A program made the position numbers and the translations under genes. A stretch of DNA of 64,000 nt from an uncultured Clostridia bacterium (GTDB lineage: Bacteria > Bacillota > Clostridia > Christensenellales > Borkfalkiaceae): assembly GCA_904419945.1 (NCBI GenBank), contig CAJFTM010000001.1, positions 151,443-215,442 of the forward strand, given 5' to 3'. The first letter of the stretch is position 1, and each line of letters starts with the position of its first letter. The notes beneath the pieces are model-generated. The model saw only the letters and a list, made by a program, of their open reading frames with translations, was not told the origin of the DNA and made no database searches. Shown here piece by piece: positions 36,569-44,975 of the stretch.

Positions 36569-37126
36569 ATGGTTGCAGCAGGAGATGTCAGAAAGGGAGT
36601 CACCATCGAGTATAACGGCAACGTCTATGTCGTCGTCGAGTTCCAGCATGTCAAGCCCGGTAAGGGTGCGGCTTTTGTCCGTACAAAGCTGAAAAATGTC
36701 GTGACGGGCGCTGTTTTGGAGCAAACTTTTAACCCGTCTGAGAAGTTGGAAAATGCGCACATCGAAACAAAGAAGATGACCTATTCGTATAATGACGGCG
36801 ACCTTTATTATTTCATGGATGAAGAGTTTAATTTGACTCCGCTCAATCATGAACAAGTCGAGGATGCCCTCAAATATATTAAGGAAAACGACCCTGTTAC
36901 GGTTCGCTTCTATAAGGGTACGGCGTTCTCCGTTGAATGCGAAAACTTTGTTGAGCTGAAGATCGTCGAAGCGGAGCCCGGAGTGAAGGGGAACACTGCG
37001 ACGAATGCGACCAAGATGGCTACCTTGGAAACGGGTGCAAAGATTCAGGTTCCGATGTTCGTCAATGAAGGCGAGACCATCCGCGTGGATACTCGTACCG
37101 GCGAATACATGGAGCGCGTGAAATAA
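36569..37126 (+). CDS. efp: Elongation factor P
   Basis: 185-residue three-domain EF-P that relieves ribosome stalling at polyproline. The tip loop [11 protein letters not shown] carries K32, the position modified in many bacteria; domain III ends with [20 protein letters not shown] 36569 follows TAAGGAGA. A 23-base perfect palindrome follows the gene. Confidence 0.97.
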   Translation: MVAAGDVRKGVTIEYNGNVYVVVEFQHVKPGKGAAFVRTKLKNVVTGAVLEQTFNPSEKLENAHIETKKMTYSYNDGDLYYFMDEEFNLTPLNHEQVEDALKYIKENDPVTVRFYKGTAFSVECENFVELKIVEAEPGVKGNTATNATKMATLETGAKIQVPMFVNEGETIRVDTRTGEYMERVK

Positions 37127-37149
37127 TTGGTTTCATAGTTATCGTTGAA

Positions 37150-37172
37150 GAGCCGCATGATTCATGCGGCTC
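37150..37172 (+). terminator. Palindromic hairpin after efp
   Basis: GAGCCGCATGA-T-TCATGCGGCTC, 11-base arms, followed by TCTCTGTT. Strong stem but poor U-run; partial termination before dtd is likely. Confidence 0.5.
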
Positions 37173-37192
37173 TCTCTGTTACGGAGGATGAT

Positions 37193-37630
37193 ATGCGCGC
37201 AGTGATACAGAGAGTCGGGAGGACAGTACTGTCTGTCGATGGACAGCTGATTTCGGCAATTAAAAGCGGCCTTGCCGTGTATTTGGGTATCGGCCCGGAG
37301 GATGAAAAAAGAAATGCGGAAAGCATGGCGAAAAAAATCGCGCAGCTCCGCATTTTTGAGGATGAGCAGGGCAAGATGAATCGCTCAGTCGTCGAGGTGG
37401 GAGGAGAGGTACTTCTTATTTCGCAATTTACATTGTTTGGTGACTGTACACACGGCAATCGCCCCAGCTTTATCGGCGCGGCGCGTCCTGAACAGGCAAA
37501 GCCGCTGTACGAGTATACGGCAAAATGTCTGCAGGATTACGGCATCCCTGTGCGGATGGGCATCTTTGGTGCGGATATGAAGATCGAGCAAAATAATGAC
37601 GGGCCGGTGACCATTTTGTACGAATGCTGA
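37193..37630 (+). CDS. dtd: D-aminoacyl-tRNA deacylase
   Basis: 145-residue DTD that removes D-amino acids and glycine from mischarged tRNA. The two active-site motifs are present: SQFTLFGDC and NNDGPVTILYE (GPVT cis-proline motif). ATG 37193 with ACGGAGG upstream; the open frame to 37145 crosses the palindrome and is ignored. Confidence 0.95.
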   Translation: MRAVIQRVGRTVLSVDGQLISAIKSGLAVYLGIGPEDEKRNAESMAKKIAQLRIFEDEQGKMNRSVVEVGGEVLLISQFTLFGDCTHGNRPSFIGAARPEQAKPLYEYTAKCLQDYGIPVRMGIFGADMKIEQNNDGPVTILYEC

Positions 37631-37657
37631 TAGCGATGTCTTACAGAGGGAAAAGAA

Positions 37658-38494
37658 ATGGAGATCCAGTATTTGGGAACAGCTGCGGCAGAAGGATTCC
37701 CTGCGGTATTTTGTAATTGCGCTTATTGTAAAGCTGCCCGCGCAGATCTCATGCGCGAATGGCGAACCCGATCGCAAATGCTGATCGATAGGAGGCTTTT
37801 GATCGATTTTCCTTCGGACAGTTATATGCACGCAGTACGCGCAGGAATCGATCTTTCAGCAGTCCGAACGTTGCTCGTCACCCATTCCCATACCGATCAT
37901 TTTTATGCGGAGGAGTTTGTCAATCGCGGGTATAAGTTTGCTGAGAGTATGCAATCTTCGTCGTTGGATCTGTATGGGAACAGTGAAGTCCTCGCTGTAT
38001 ATCATGAGGGAACGCGCCGCGAGATGCGTGCAGAAGTAGCCGAGAATATTCGCCTGCATGAAACCGAACCGTTCACTTGCTTTCAGACGGACGGCTATGA
38101 TATTGCCGTTTTGCCGGCAAACCATACTTTGAAAGAACAGGCACTTTTGTATGCGGTGCGCGGGGATAAAACACTGTTTTATTTGAATGATACGGGGCTG
38201 CCGAGTGAGGAGTGCTATCAGTTTTTGGCCGATCATGGGTTTTATGCTGATATTGTCAGTTTCGATTGCACATTTGCGGATACGGAAGGACCTCATTCCG
38301 GAAGACATATGGGATTTGCGGAAAATGAGTTTGTGCGAAAAAAGTTGTACGAATATCGCATTATTCAATCGGATGCGAAGTACTATGTCACACATTTTTC
38401 GCACAATAGTGCACCGTTGCGCGAACGTATTACTCGAGAGGCTGAAAAGAGAGGCTTTATCGCTGCCTTTGACGGATTGACAATCACAATTTAA
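37658..38494 (+). CDS. Metallo-beta-lactamase fold hydrolase (PhnP-like)
   Basis: 278-residue MBL-fold protein. Dizinc motif THSHTDHFYAEE, a later histidine in LPANHTLKE and aspartate in LNDTGL, and C-terminal VTHFSHN. A CNCAYC motif near residue 25 resembles the extra zinc-binding loop of PhnP phosphodiesterases. No phosphonate genes are near, so the substrate (cyclic phosphodiester or similar) is unknown. It converges with pyk on a shared terminator. Confidence 0.8.
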   Translation: MEIQYLGTAAAEGFPAVFCNCAYCKAARADLMREWRTRSQMLIDRRLLIDFPSDSYMHAVRAGIDLSAVRTLLVTHSHTDHFYAEEFVNRGYKFAESMQSSSLDLYGNSEVLAVYHEGTRREMRAEVAENIRLHETEPFTCFQTDGYDIAVLPANHTLKEQALLYAVRGDKTLFYLNDTGLPSEECYQFLADHGFYADIVSFDCTFADTEGPHSGRHMGFAENEFVRKKLYEYRIIQSDAKYYVTHFSHNSAPLRERITREAEKRGFIAAFDGLTITI

Positions 38495-38548
38495 ATGATT
38501 TTTTTCGTATCTCTGAAACGAAAGGAAGAAAATAATACTATATGTAGA

Positions 38549-38592
38549 AAAAGAGCGGCGGGCTGGTTGTATACCAGCCCGCCGCTCTTTAC
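38549..38592. terminator. Bidirectional terminator between the MBL gene and pyk
   Basis: AAAGAGCGGCGGGCTGG/CCAGCCCGCCGCTCTTT: stem of about 16 pairs with A-runs on one side and T-runs on the other, so it works for both strands. Confidence 0.9.
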
Positions 38593-38608
38593 AAAGGCTT
38601 AACAGTAA

Positions 38609-40015
38609 TCAGATTTGTTCGATGTTGATGACGTTTGAGTTGCCGGATTTTCCGTTGGGATTGCCGCCCGTGATGACGATGCGGTCTCCTTTTTGCACAA
38701 TGCCGGTATCAATGGCTGCGCGTTTGGCGTGATAGAATAGGACATCCATCGAAGTGAACTCTTCAGAGAGAACGGGGGTTACGCCCCAGGAAAGCGCAAG
38801 TTTGCGGTACGACTGCGGTTCGATGGTCATGCCAATGATGTCGATGGTCGGACGGAAACGGGAAACTTTGCGCGCTGTACCGCCGGAACGGGAACAGACG
38901 ACGATCGCTTTCGCGCCGATATCTTCAGCAAGCACACAAGCGGAGTGAGAGAGCGCGTCGATCGGATTAAGGATCGATACATCTTTATCGTCATACTTAT
39001 TGGGCAAATGTTTCTCTGTTTCGAGACAGATCTTTGCCATCGCTTCGACGGCCTGTACCGGATATTTGCCGGCAGCCGTTTCACCCGACAGCATAACGGC
39101 GCTCGTACCGTCATACACGGCGTTGGCCACATCCGAAATCTCTGCACGGGTGGGGCGCGGCTGATTGATCATTGATTCCAGCATTTCAGTCGCCGTAATG
39201 CAGCGCTTGCCCGCGCGGCGGCATTTGTCGATGAGCATTTTTTGGATTTGAGGCAGTTCTTCATACGGGACTTCAACGCCCAAGTCGCCACGGGCTACCA
39301 TGATCCCGTTCGCGACTTCGAGGATCTCGTCGATATTGTTGACGCCGCTGCGGCTCTCGATCTTTGCGATCAAGTCGATATCGGGGTCGCCATGTTCTTT
39401 GAGCAAATTGCGGATATCGATAATATCCTGTGCTTTCGAAGTAAAGGAGCAGGCAATGAAGTCGATGCCGTTTTCCACGCCGAAAATGATGTCATTGATG
39501 TCCTGTTCGCTGAGATATTTCAGGCTGAGTGTTTTATCCGGGAAAAACATGCTCTTTTTATCGGAAAGTTCACCTCCGACCATGACGGTTGTCTTTACAT
39601 CGCGGTCCGTCACTTCGGTAACTTTAAATATGAGCAGTCCGTTATTGAGCAGAATGGTATCGCCCGGCTGCAAGTCGTTGACAATCCCTTTATAGGATAC
39701 AGCGACGCGCGTTTGATCGCCTTCGATCTCGTCGATCGTAAAGGTGAATTCGTCTCCGTCGTTCAGATTGATTTTGTGATCTTTAAATGTTTTGATGCGC
39801 AGCTCCGGTCCCTTTGTGTCCAACATGATGGGGAGAGGAACATTTAACTTTTTTCGGATATCCTTGAGCATTTCAATGTTTTTCTTATGCTCTTCATAGC
39901 TGCCGTGTGAGAAATTCAGCCTCGCCACGTTCATTCCCGCAAGGATCATTTTGGAGAGCGTTTCTTCATTGCGGCAAGCGGGGCCGAGCGTGCAAACGAT
40001 CTTGGTTTTTTTCAT
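38609..40015 (-). CDS. pyk: Pyruvate kinase
   Basis: 468-residue glycolytic enzyme, PEP + ADP to pyruvate + ATP. Marks: TKIVCTLGPA at the N-terminus, MLDTKGPELRI, the signature IDLIAKIESRSGV-type segment with the catalytic lysine, and MVARGDLGVE. The ~110-residue PEP-utiliser domain added in many Bacillus/Clostridium pyruvate kinases is missing. Start is ATG at 40015 with ACGGAGG about 11 bases upstream; the long frame to 40402 runs through rnpB and is a shadow. Confidence 0.97.
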   Translation of the reverse strand: MKKTKIVCTLGPACRNEETLSKMILAGMNVARLNFSHGSYEEHKKNIEMLKDIRKKLNVPLPIMLDTKGPELRIKTFKDHKINLNDGDEFTFTIDEIEGDQTRVAVSYKGIVNDLQPGDTILLNNGLLIFKVTEVTDRDVKTTVMVGGELSDKKSMFFPDKTLSLKYLSEQDINDIIFGVENGIDFIACSFTSKAQDIIDIRNLLKEHGDPDIDLIAKIESRSGVNNIDEILEVANGIMVARGDLGVEVPYEELPQIQKMLIDKCRRAGKRCITATEMLESMINQPRPTRAEISDVANAVYDGTSAVMLSGETAAGKYPVQAVEAMAKICLETEKHLPNKYDDKDVSILNPIDALSHSACVLAEDIGAKAIVVCSRSGGTARKVSRFRPTIDIIGMTIEPQSYRKLALSWGVTPVLSEEFTSMDVLFYHAKRAAIDTGIVQKGDRIVITGGNPNGKSGNSNVINIEQI

Positions 40016-40057
40016 GTTTCGAACAAGCCTCCGTAAAACAAAAACTTTTTCTATTGT

Positions 40058-40086
40058 ATTATATCCGTTTTGCGGAAAAAACACAA
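40058..40086 (-). promoter_or_regulatory. Promoter of pyk
   Basis: On the minus strand TTGTGT (40086-40081), 17-base spacer, perfect TATAAT (40063-40058). Confidence 0.75.
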
Positions 40087-40130
40087 GTATTTGCCACCAA
40101 AAAACCTTGGCAACAGTTGCTGCGTTCCGG

Positions 40131-40160
40131 TTGACAAATTTTACTGTTTCGTTGTATAAT
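40131..40160 (+). promoter_or_regulatory. Promoter of rnpB
   Basis: Perfect TTGACA (40131-40136), 18-base spacer, perfect TATAAT (40155-40160): the strongest-looking promoter in the window, as expected for a stable RNA. Confidence 0.9.
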
Positions 40161-40167
40161 AAATAAT

Positions 40168-40516
40168 ACGATCCGAGTTGATTATACGGTCGCGCGGCAG
40201 AATATGCCGTGAGGAAAGTCCGAGCACCATAGAGCAGGACGCCGGATAACGTCCGGTGGAGGCGACTCCAAGGAAAGTGCAACAGAAACAGACCGCAGAT
40301 CATTTCTGCAAGGATGGAAAGGGGAGGTAAGAGCTCACCGGCGCTGCGGTAACGCAGCGCGCCGTGTAAACCCCGTCCGGTGCAAGATTGGGCGTTCGTC
40401 ATTGGGGCTGCTCGCCCGGCGACCGCTGTGAATATCGCTTGAACGTGCCGGCGACGGCACGGCCAGATAGATGACCGTACGCGACAGAACTCGGCTTATC
40501 GATCAAGCTCGGAATT
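40168..40516 (+). ncRNA. rnpB: RNase P RNA (class A)
   Basis: About 345-base catalytic RNA that trims tRNA 5' ends. Conserved blocks: GAGGAAAGTCCG (40211-40222, CR-I), AACGTCCGG, GGTAAGAGCTCACCG, GTGCAAG, and ACAGAACTCGGCTTAT (CR-V) near the 3' end. The P1 helix closes CCGAGTTGAT (40173-) with ATCAA(G)CTCGG (to 40512). Its protein modulator RnpM is encoded at 27950. Confidence 0.96.
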
Positions 40517-40527
40517 GCAAACAATGA

Positions 40528-40555
40528 CCCGCCGGCATTTCGCCGGCGGGTTTTT
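40528..40555 (+). terminator. Terminator of rnpB
   Basis: CCCGCCGGC-ATTTC-GCCGGCGGG followed by TTTTT. Confidence 0.95.
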
Positions 40556-40570
40556 GGATGCCGCTTTAGC

Positions 40571-40812
40571 TTGAATAATCCCCCAGTAGAACTGGGGCAA
40601 GATAAAAAATTGTTTTAGCAAATTTCAATAATTATAAAAGTCACCTTATTGTTAATGTTAATACTGTTCGATTATAGAACAAGGAACCTGTTTTACAGGT
40701 GTGTGGCGCAATAAGACGCTATAGTAAAAGCGATACCCGATAACGGGTCGGCTGGTAGTTTATCCTTTTAGGGTATGTGCAAACCACCGGTTCAACTGGT
40801 GGTTTTGATTGG
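40571..40812 (+). mobile_element. Small palindromic element resembling IS200/IS605 ends, no transposase
   Basis: A ~240-base AT-rich block between the rnpB terminator and tmcAL holds no supportable gene. It carries a hairpin near each end (CCCCAGT-AGA-ACTGGGG at 40581-40597; AACCACC-GGTTCAACT-GGTGGTT at 40781-40803) and several internal ones (ACCTGT-TTT-ACAGGT, CGCT/AGCG, ACCC-GATAA-CGGGT, ATCC-TTTTA-GGGT). Subterminal hairpins without inverted terminal repeats are typical of IS200/IS605 elements, whose right end can also make a guide-type RNA. It could instead be an unrelated structured RNA. Confidence 0.4.
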
Positions 40813-40828
40813 AGCATCTATTTGGTTT

Positions 40829-42010
40829 TTAAACGAACACTGTTCTTTTTCCATACGGTGGGGAGGAATGTGTTACTGCAGCGTAAATGTCTTCAGCGCG
40901 ACTGTCAGCAGCATGACAACGTTTTGCCGCGGGAGACAGGGCTTTTTCATCTCCGTTGCGCAACAAAATGTGCCAAGGACTTTCAGCAAGAACAGGAAGG
41001 ATTTGCTGGGCGCGGCATTTGCGGACAGCTAAAATGTTTAAATAGAGGTTTGCGCACAAACTCTCACGTATCAAAGTTTCATCGATACCGAGGACAGCAG
41101 AGGCCATGATACGGCGAATGCGGGAGGCAATGTACCGTTTGCTCGTTGCTTCCGCGACGATCGCATCGTAATCCGGTGTTTTTTTTGCGAGTGTATATAG
41201 GCGGTTCTCTAATCCTTCAGAACAGTCCAATATCTTGCGTAAGCTTTCAATGGGGAGGGTCAGGATAGCGTAGACGGCAAGTGTGCCGAAATCATGGGTA
41301 TCCGTTGTGTTTTGCAGATCTTTTAGGACAAAATCGGGGACATTGTTGCGCACTGGGTCGATGTTGCCGCCTTTCAGCGCGGAGCGGATCGCTGTGGCTG
41401 AGGAGAACTGTACATGCATTGTTGGATCGGCATAGCCTGCGCCTCGGCGGCGAACAGGGAGGATGGTGGCCTTCGGCCGTTCGGCAAGCAGCGCTTTGCA
41501 ATATTCAATGCCGAGGATATTATTGGGAGAGCGAAGCAGGGCCGCTTCCTGCGCGAGGCCACAGGACTCCAAAGCTGTGCTGCGCGCAGACGTCAGGCTG
41601 TACCCGTTGCGCAGCTGTGCGTGTAAGGCGGCGCGGAATGCTTTATCTTCATCGCGCATGGCTTTTGCAGTGGTTAAAAAAGTCTTAGCGTCGCCATTTT
41701 CACATCCGAAGGCGAGACTGGCAAAGGCTGGGATGGAAGAGAGCAAGCGGATACCGCCGCGCGCAAAAATTTCGGCGGGGGCAGTCGCAAACGCAGCGGG
41801 GAGTTCGATGACGGCGTCAGCGCCTGCAAGGATGGCGTGTCTTGCACGCACGTGCTTTTCAAGGATGGCTGCATCGCCGCGTTGTGTAAAGTTGCCGCTC
41901 ATAACGCAGAGGAGCGCATCGCAGCCGCTTTCCGCTTTTACTCGTTCGATCAGGTAGGCATGCCCGTTATGAAAGGGATTGTATTCACAGATGATGCCGC
42001 AAATTTTCAT
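40829..42010 (-). CDS. tmcAL: tRNA(Met) cytidine acetate ligase
   Basis: 393-residue TmcAL (YlbM family) that activates acetate with ATP to acetylate the wobble cytidine of elongator tRNA-Met. Nucleotidyltransferase-like N-terminus: GIICEYNPFHNGHAYLIE, then VMSGNFTQRGD and HARHAILAGADAVIELP-type sequence. Start is ATG 42010 (MKICGII); the frame extension to 42148 overlaps the pta promoter. Position beside pta-ackA is usual and fits its use of acetate. Confidence 0.94.
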   Translation of the reverse strand: MKICGIICEYNPFHNGHAYLIERVKAESGCDALLCVMSGNFTQRGDAAILEKHVRARHAILAGADAVIELPAAFATAPAEIFARGGIRLLSSIPAFASLAFGCENGDAKTFLTTAKAMRDEDKAFRAALHAQLRNGYSLTSARSTALESCGLAQEAALLRSPNNILGIEYCKALLAERPKATILPVRRRGAGYADPTMHVQFSSATAIRSALKGGNIDPVRNNVPDFVLKDLQNTTDTHDFGTLAVYAILTLPIESLRKILDCSEGLENRLYTLAKKTPDYDAIVAEATSKRYIASRIRRIMASAVLGIDETLIRESLCANLYLNILAVRKCRAQQILPVLAESPWHILLRNGDEKALSPAAKRCHAADSRAEDIYAAVTHSSPPYGKRTVFV

Positions 42011-42026
42011 TTTTTCACTGAAAACC

Positions 42027-42055
42027 TTTACATTTCTGTCCAAATAAGTTATAAT
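42027..42055 (+). promoter_or_regulatory. Promoter of pta-ackA
   Basis: TTTACA (42027-42032), 17-base spacer, perfect TATAAT (42050-42055); leader of roughly 120 bases before pta. It starts 17 bases from the tmcAL start codon on the other strand. Confidence 0.75.
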
Positions 42056-42180
42056 ACTACATGGAAATGCCGCATTGTATTGCGTGCGATCAGTTTCCTG
42101 ATTTGACGGGGACTTTGACTCTATACGATTATACACTATTTGCGGCAAAAAATAAAGCGTTAAAAGAGGTTTGAGTTTGT

Positions 42181-43215
42181 ATGACTGGTATCTTCGATCA
42201 GGTCAAAGAGAAGAAAGAAAGCGCTTTCCTTGCGGGCATCAAGCAGCGTGCGGCTGCGCTGAATAAGCATATCGTATTGCCTGAAGGAGAAGATGTGCGC
42301 GTCGTTCGTGCGGCGGCAGAGGCTGCCAAACAGAAAATCGCTCGGATCACGTTGCTCGGCAAGAAGGATGAGATCAAACGGGATAACCCGGGGGTAGATC
42401 TTTCTGCCGTCGAAATCGTAGATCCCGCAACAAGTGAAAAACGCACAGCATATGCACAGCTTTTGTTTTCTCTCCGCAAAGCAAAGGGAATGACGGAAGA
42501 GGAAGCGGACAGACTTTCCTATGATAATACCTATTTCGGAGTATTGATGGTCAAAGCGGGCGATGCGGACGGACTTGTATCCGGAGCCTGCCATTCGACG
42601 GCAAATACGTTGCGCCCGGGATTGCAGATCGTCAAGGCTGCTCCCGGCATTCCGCTTGTGTCCAGTTGCTTTTTTATGGTCGCACCGGAAGGAGGAAATC
42701 CTTATTGCGAGGACGGCGTGTTTGTCTATTCGGATTGCGGGTTAAATGAAAATCCCAACAGCGAGCAGCTTGCCGATATCGCGATCATTTCCGCAAGAAC
42801 CGCAGAAAAAATTGCCGGGTTGCAGCCGCGCGTCGCAATGCTTTCTTTTTCGACGAAGGGCAGCGCTAAACACGAGGATGTGTCTAAAGTTGCGGCGGCG
42901 GTCGCTCTTGCAAAGGAAAAGGCGCCAGAGCTTGTACTGGACGGAGAATTGCAGTTGGATGCGGCGCTCGTTCCTGCCGTTGCAAAATCCAAGGCGCCCG
43001 GTTCGCAAGTTGCCGGTCATGCCAATGTATTGATCTTCCCGGATCTGGATGCCGGCAATATCGGTTACAAGCTGACCGAGCGTCTCGGTGGATTCCAGGC
43101 GATCGGTCCGGTCTGTCAGGGGTTTGCCAGGCCGATCAACGACCTTTCCCGCGGCTGTAAATGGGAAGATATCGTAGCAACCATCGCGATTACTGTTCTG
43201 CAGACGCAGATGTGA
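42181..43215 (+). CDS. pta: Phosphate acetyltransferase
   Basis: 344-residue Pta of the short form (no N-terminal DRTGG/P-loop regulatory domain), acetyl-CoA + Pi to acetyl phosphate. Marks: IVLPEGEDVRVVRAA, YFGVLMVKAGDADGLVSGA, LSFSTKGSAKH and the C-terminal ANVLIFPDLDAGNIGYK, GPVCQGFARPINDLSRG. With ackA it forms the acetate fermentation pair that yields ATP. Confidence 0.96.
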   Translation: MTGIFDQVKEKKESAFLAGIKQRAAALNKHIVLPEGEDVRVVRAAAEAAKQKIARITLLGKKDEIKRDNPGVDLSAVEIVDPATSEKRTAYAQLLFSLRKAKGMTEEEADRLSYDNTYFGVLMVKAGDADGLVSGACHSTANTLRPGLQIVKAAPGIPLVSSCFFMVAPEGGNPYCEDGVFVYSDCGLNENPNSEQLADIAIISARTAEKIAGLQPRVAMLSFSTKGSAKHEDVSKVAAAVALAKEKAPELVLDGELQLDAALVPAVAKSKAPGSQVAGHANVLIFPDLDAGNIGYKLTERLGGFQAIGPVCQGFARPINDLSRGCKWEDIVATIAITVLQTQM

Positions 43216-43262
43216 TCGTTTGGGCGTCAACAGAAGAAATTTGAAAAGGGGTTTAGCCGATC

Positions 43263-44462
43263 ATGAAGATACTTGTCGTAAATGCCGGGAGTTCTTCCCT
43301 AAAATACCAACTGTTTGATATGGATACAGAATCCGTCATTGTTAAGGGAGGAGCCGAGCGTATCGGTATTCCCGGATCCGTTCTGAAACATAAGACGAAG
43401 GACGGTGAAAAGATCATCGAACAGGATATGCCCAACCATAAGGTTGCGATGCAACTCGTTTTGAAAGCTCTCGTCGATCCTGAATACGGCGTGATCCGTT
43501 CTATGTCCGAGATCGATGCGGTGGGGCACCGCGTTCTGCATAGCGGCGGCGATTTTGATCGTTCTGTTCTGCTCAATGACGAGGTGCTAAATATTTGCAA
43601 AAAGAACGCCGAATTAGGCCCGCTGCATATGCCTGCAAACATTTTAGGTATGGAGGCTTGTCGCGAGGTCATGCCCGATACCCCGATGGCGCTCGTCTTC
43701 GATACGGCATTTCATGCGACGATGCCGCCGCACGCCTATCTGTATGCGATCGATTACGATGATTATAAACAGTATAAGATCCGCCGCTATGGTTTCCACG
43801 GGACCAGCCACAAATATGTCTCGCAGGAGGCGATCAAATATCTCGGCGTGCCGGCTGAGCAAACGAAGATTATTACTTGTCATTTGGGCGGCGGCTCTTC
43901 GATCGCCGCGGTACGGGGCGGTAAATGTATCGATACGAGCATGGGCTTTACGCCGCTTGCAGGGGTGCCGATGGGTACCCGTTCTGGGGATATCGATCCG
44001 GCCGTACTCGAATATCTTGCGGAAAAGAAAGGGTATTCGCTCGTCGAGTGCATCACGTATTTGAATAAAAAGTGCGGCGTGGCCGGTATATCGGGTGTTT
44101 CCAGCGATTTTCGCGATCTTACAAAAGCGGCGGATGAGGGGAATGAACGGGCACAGCTTGCGCTCGATGTGTTTGCGTATGGCGTCAAAAAATATATCGG
44201 AGCCTATGCAGCGGCGATGAACGGGCTCGATTGTCTCGTCTTTACGGCCGGTATCGGTGAAAACACGTGGGAAGTACGTAAGATGATCTGCGACGGGTTG
44301 GATTATCTCGGCATTTCGCTCGATCCGGAACAGAACGGCCGCAAAAATGATGGCAGTATTCACGATATTTCCGGAAAAAATTCCAAAGTGAAAGTGCTCG
44401 TTATCCCGACGAACGAAGAACTTGTCATCGCGCGCGAGACTAAAGAATTGGTCGAGGGGTAA
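43263..44462 (+). CDS. ackA: Acetate kinase
   Basis: 399-residue ASKHA-fold kinase, acetyl phosphate + ADP to acetate + ATP. Marks: ILVVNAGSSSLKYQL, AFHATMP, FHGTSHKYV, CHLGGGSSIAA, GVPMGTRSGDIDP and FTAGIGEN. Lies 47 bases after pta with no terminator between; AAAAGGGG precedes ATG 43263. Confidence 0.98.
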   Translation: MKILVVNAGSSSLKYQLFDMDTESVIVKGGAERIGIPGSVLKHKTKDGEKIIEQDMPNHKVAMQLVLKALVDPEYGVIRSMSEIDAVGHRVLHSGGDFDRSVLLNDEVLNICKKNAELGPLHMPANILGMEACREVMPDTPMALVFDTAFHATMPPHAYLYAIDYDDYKQYKIRRYGFHGTSHKYVSQEAIKYLGVPAEQTKIITCHLGGGSSIAAVRGGKCIDTSMGFTPLAGVPMGTRSGDIDPAVLEYLAEKKGYSLVECITYLNKKCGVAGISGVSSDFRDLTKAADEGNERAQLALDVFAYGVKKYIGAYAAAMNGLDCLVFTAGIGENTWEVRKMICDGLDYLGISLDPEQNGRKNDGSIHDISGKNSKVKVLVIPTNEELVIARETKELVEG

Positions 44463-44527
44463 ACTTTCCGGATTTTTCCTTTTTGTCGGTTTTTCGGATT
44501 TTCCTGTAAAATCGCCGAATAAATAAG

Positions 44528-44556
44528 TTGACAAAGGAGGAGAAAAGGTATATAAT
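44528..44556 (+). promoter_or_regulatory. Promoter of rpmF
   Basis: Perfect TTGACA (44528-44533), 17-base spacer, perfect TATAAT (44551-44556). Confidence 0.9.
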
Positions 44557-44610
44557 TTTACAGTCAAAACGTAATTTGATCGTAAATTATAGAAACGAGG
44601 TGTTAAAAAG

Positions 44611-44796
44611 ATGGCGGTACCTAAGTCGAAACAATCCAAACAGAGAACAAATACGCGTTATGCGAACTTCAAGGCCGCGGCACCCGCTCTCGTCGAGTGC
44701 CCTCATTGCCATGAGCTCAAGCAGCCGCATAAAGTCTGCAAAAAATGCGGCTATTATGACGGGCGCGAGATCGTCAATGTCGAGGAGCAGAAGTAA
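44611..44796 (+). CDS. rpmF: 50S ribosomal protein L32
   Basis: 61-residue zinc-ribbon ribosomal protein: MAVPKSKQSKQRTNTR start and a complete CPHC...CKKC zinc site. Having all four cysteines marks the zinc-bound form. In most Firmicutes a DUF177 (YceD) gene precedes rpmF; here the gene has its own promoter and stands alone. ATG 44611 after GAGGTG. Confidence 0.97.
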   Translation: MAVPKSKQSKQRTNTRYANFKAAAPALVECPHCHELKQPHKVCKKCGYYDGREIVNVEEQK

Positions 44797-44813
44797 TCCA
44801 CTCGGAACAAAAG

Positions 44814-44846
44814 AAAGCGGCGGACTTTATAGTCCGTCGCTTTTGT
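44814..44846 (+). terminator. Terminator of rpmF
   Basis: AAAGCG(G)CGGACT-TTAT-AGTCCG(T)CGCTTTT hairpin ending in T residues. Confidence 0.85.
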
Positions 44847-44857
44847 CTAAAAAGAAA

Positions 44858-44881
44858 ACCACCGGCTATGCCGTGGTGGTG
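44858..44881. repeat. ACCACCGGC...GTGGTGGT hairpin, second copy of an IS200-like end
   Basis: AACCACCGGC-TAT-GCCGTGGTGGT resembles the hairpin at 40781-40803 (both AAACCACCGG...GGTGGT). No transposase or second end is recognisable; probably a solo relic. Confidence 0.35.
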
Positions 44882-44923
44882 CGGTACATTGCAAAATTAA
44901 CGATAAAAAATGGATTGTTATAA

Positions 44924-44963
44924 GATAAGCCCTTGTCGCATTTACAGTGGCAAGGGCTTATCT
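44924..44963. terminator. Long hairpin downstream of clpB
   Basis: AGATAAGCCCTTGTCGC-ATTTACA-GTGGCAAGGGCTTATCT forms a ~17-pair stem just after the clpB stop. It lacks a clean U-run, so it may stabilise the mRNA end as much as terminate. Confidence 0.55.
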
Positions 44964-44975
44964 GTTTGTGATGCA

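Noticed and set aside
38609-40402. Pyruvate kinase with a 129-residue N-terminal extension
   Set aside because: The extension would be read through the rnpB gene and both promoters; the family start and AGGAGG fit ATG 40015.
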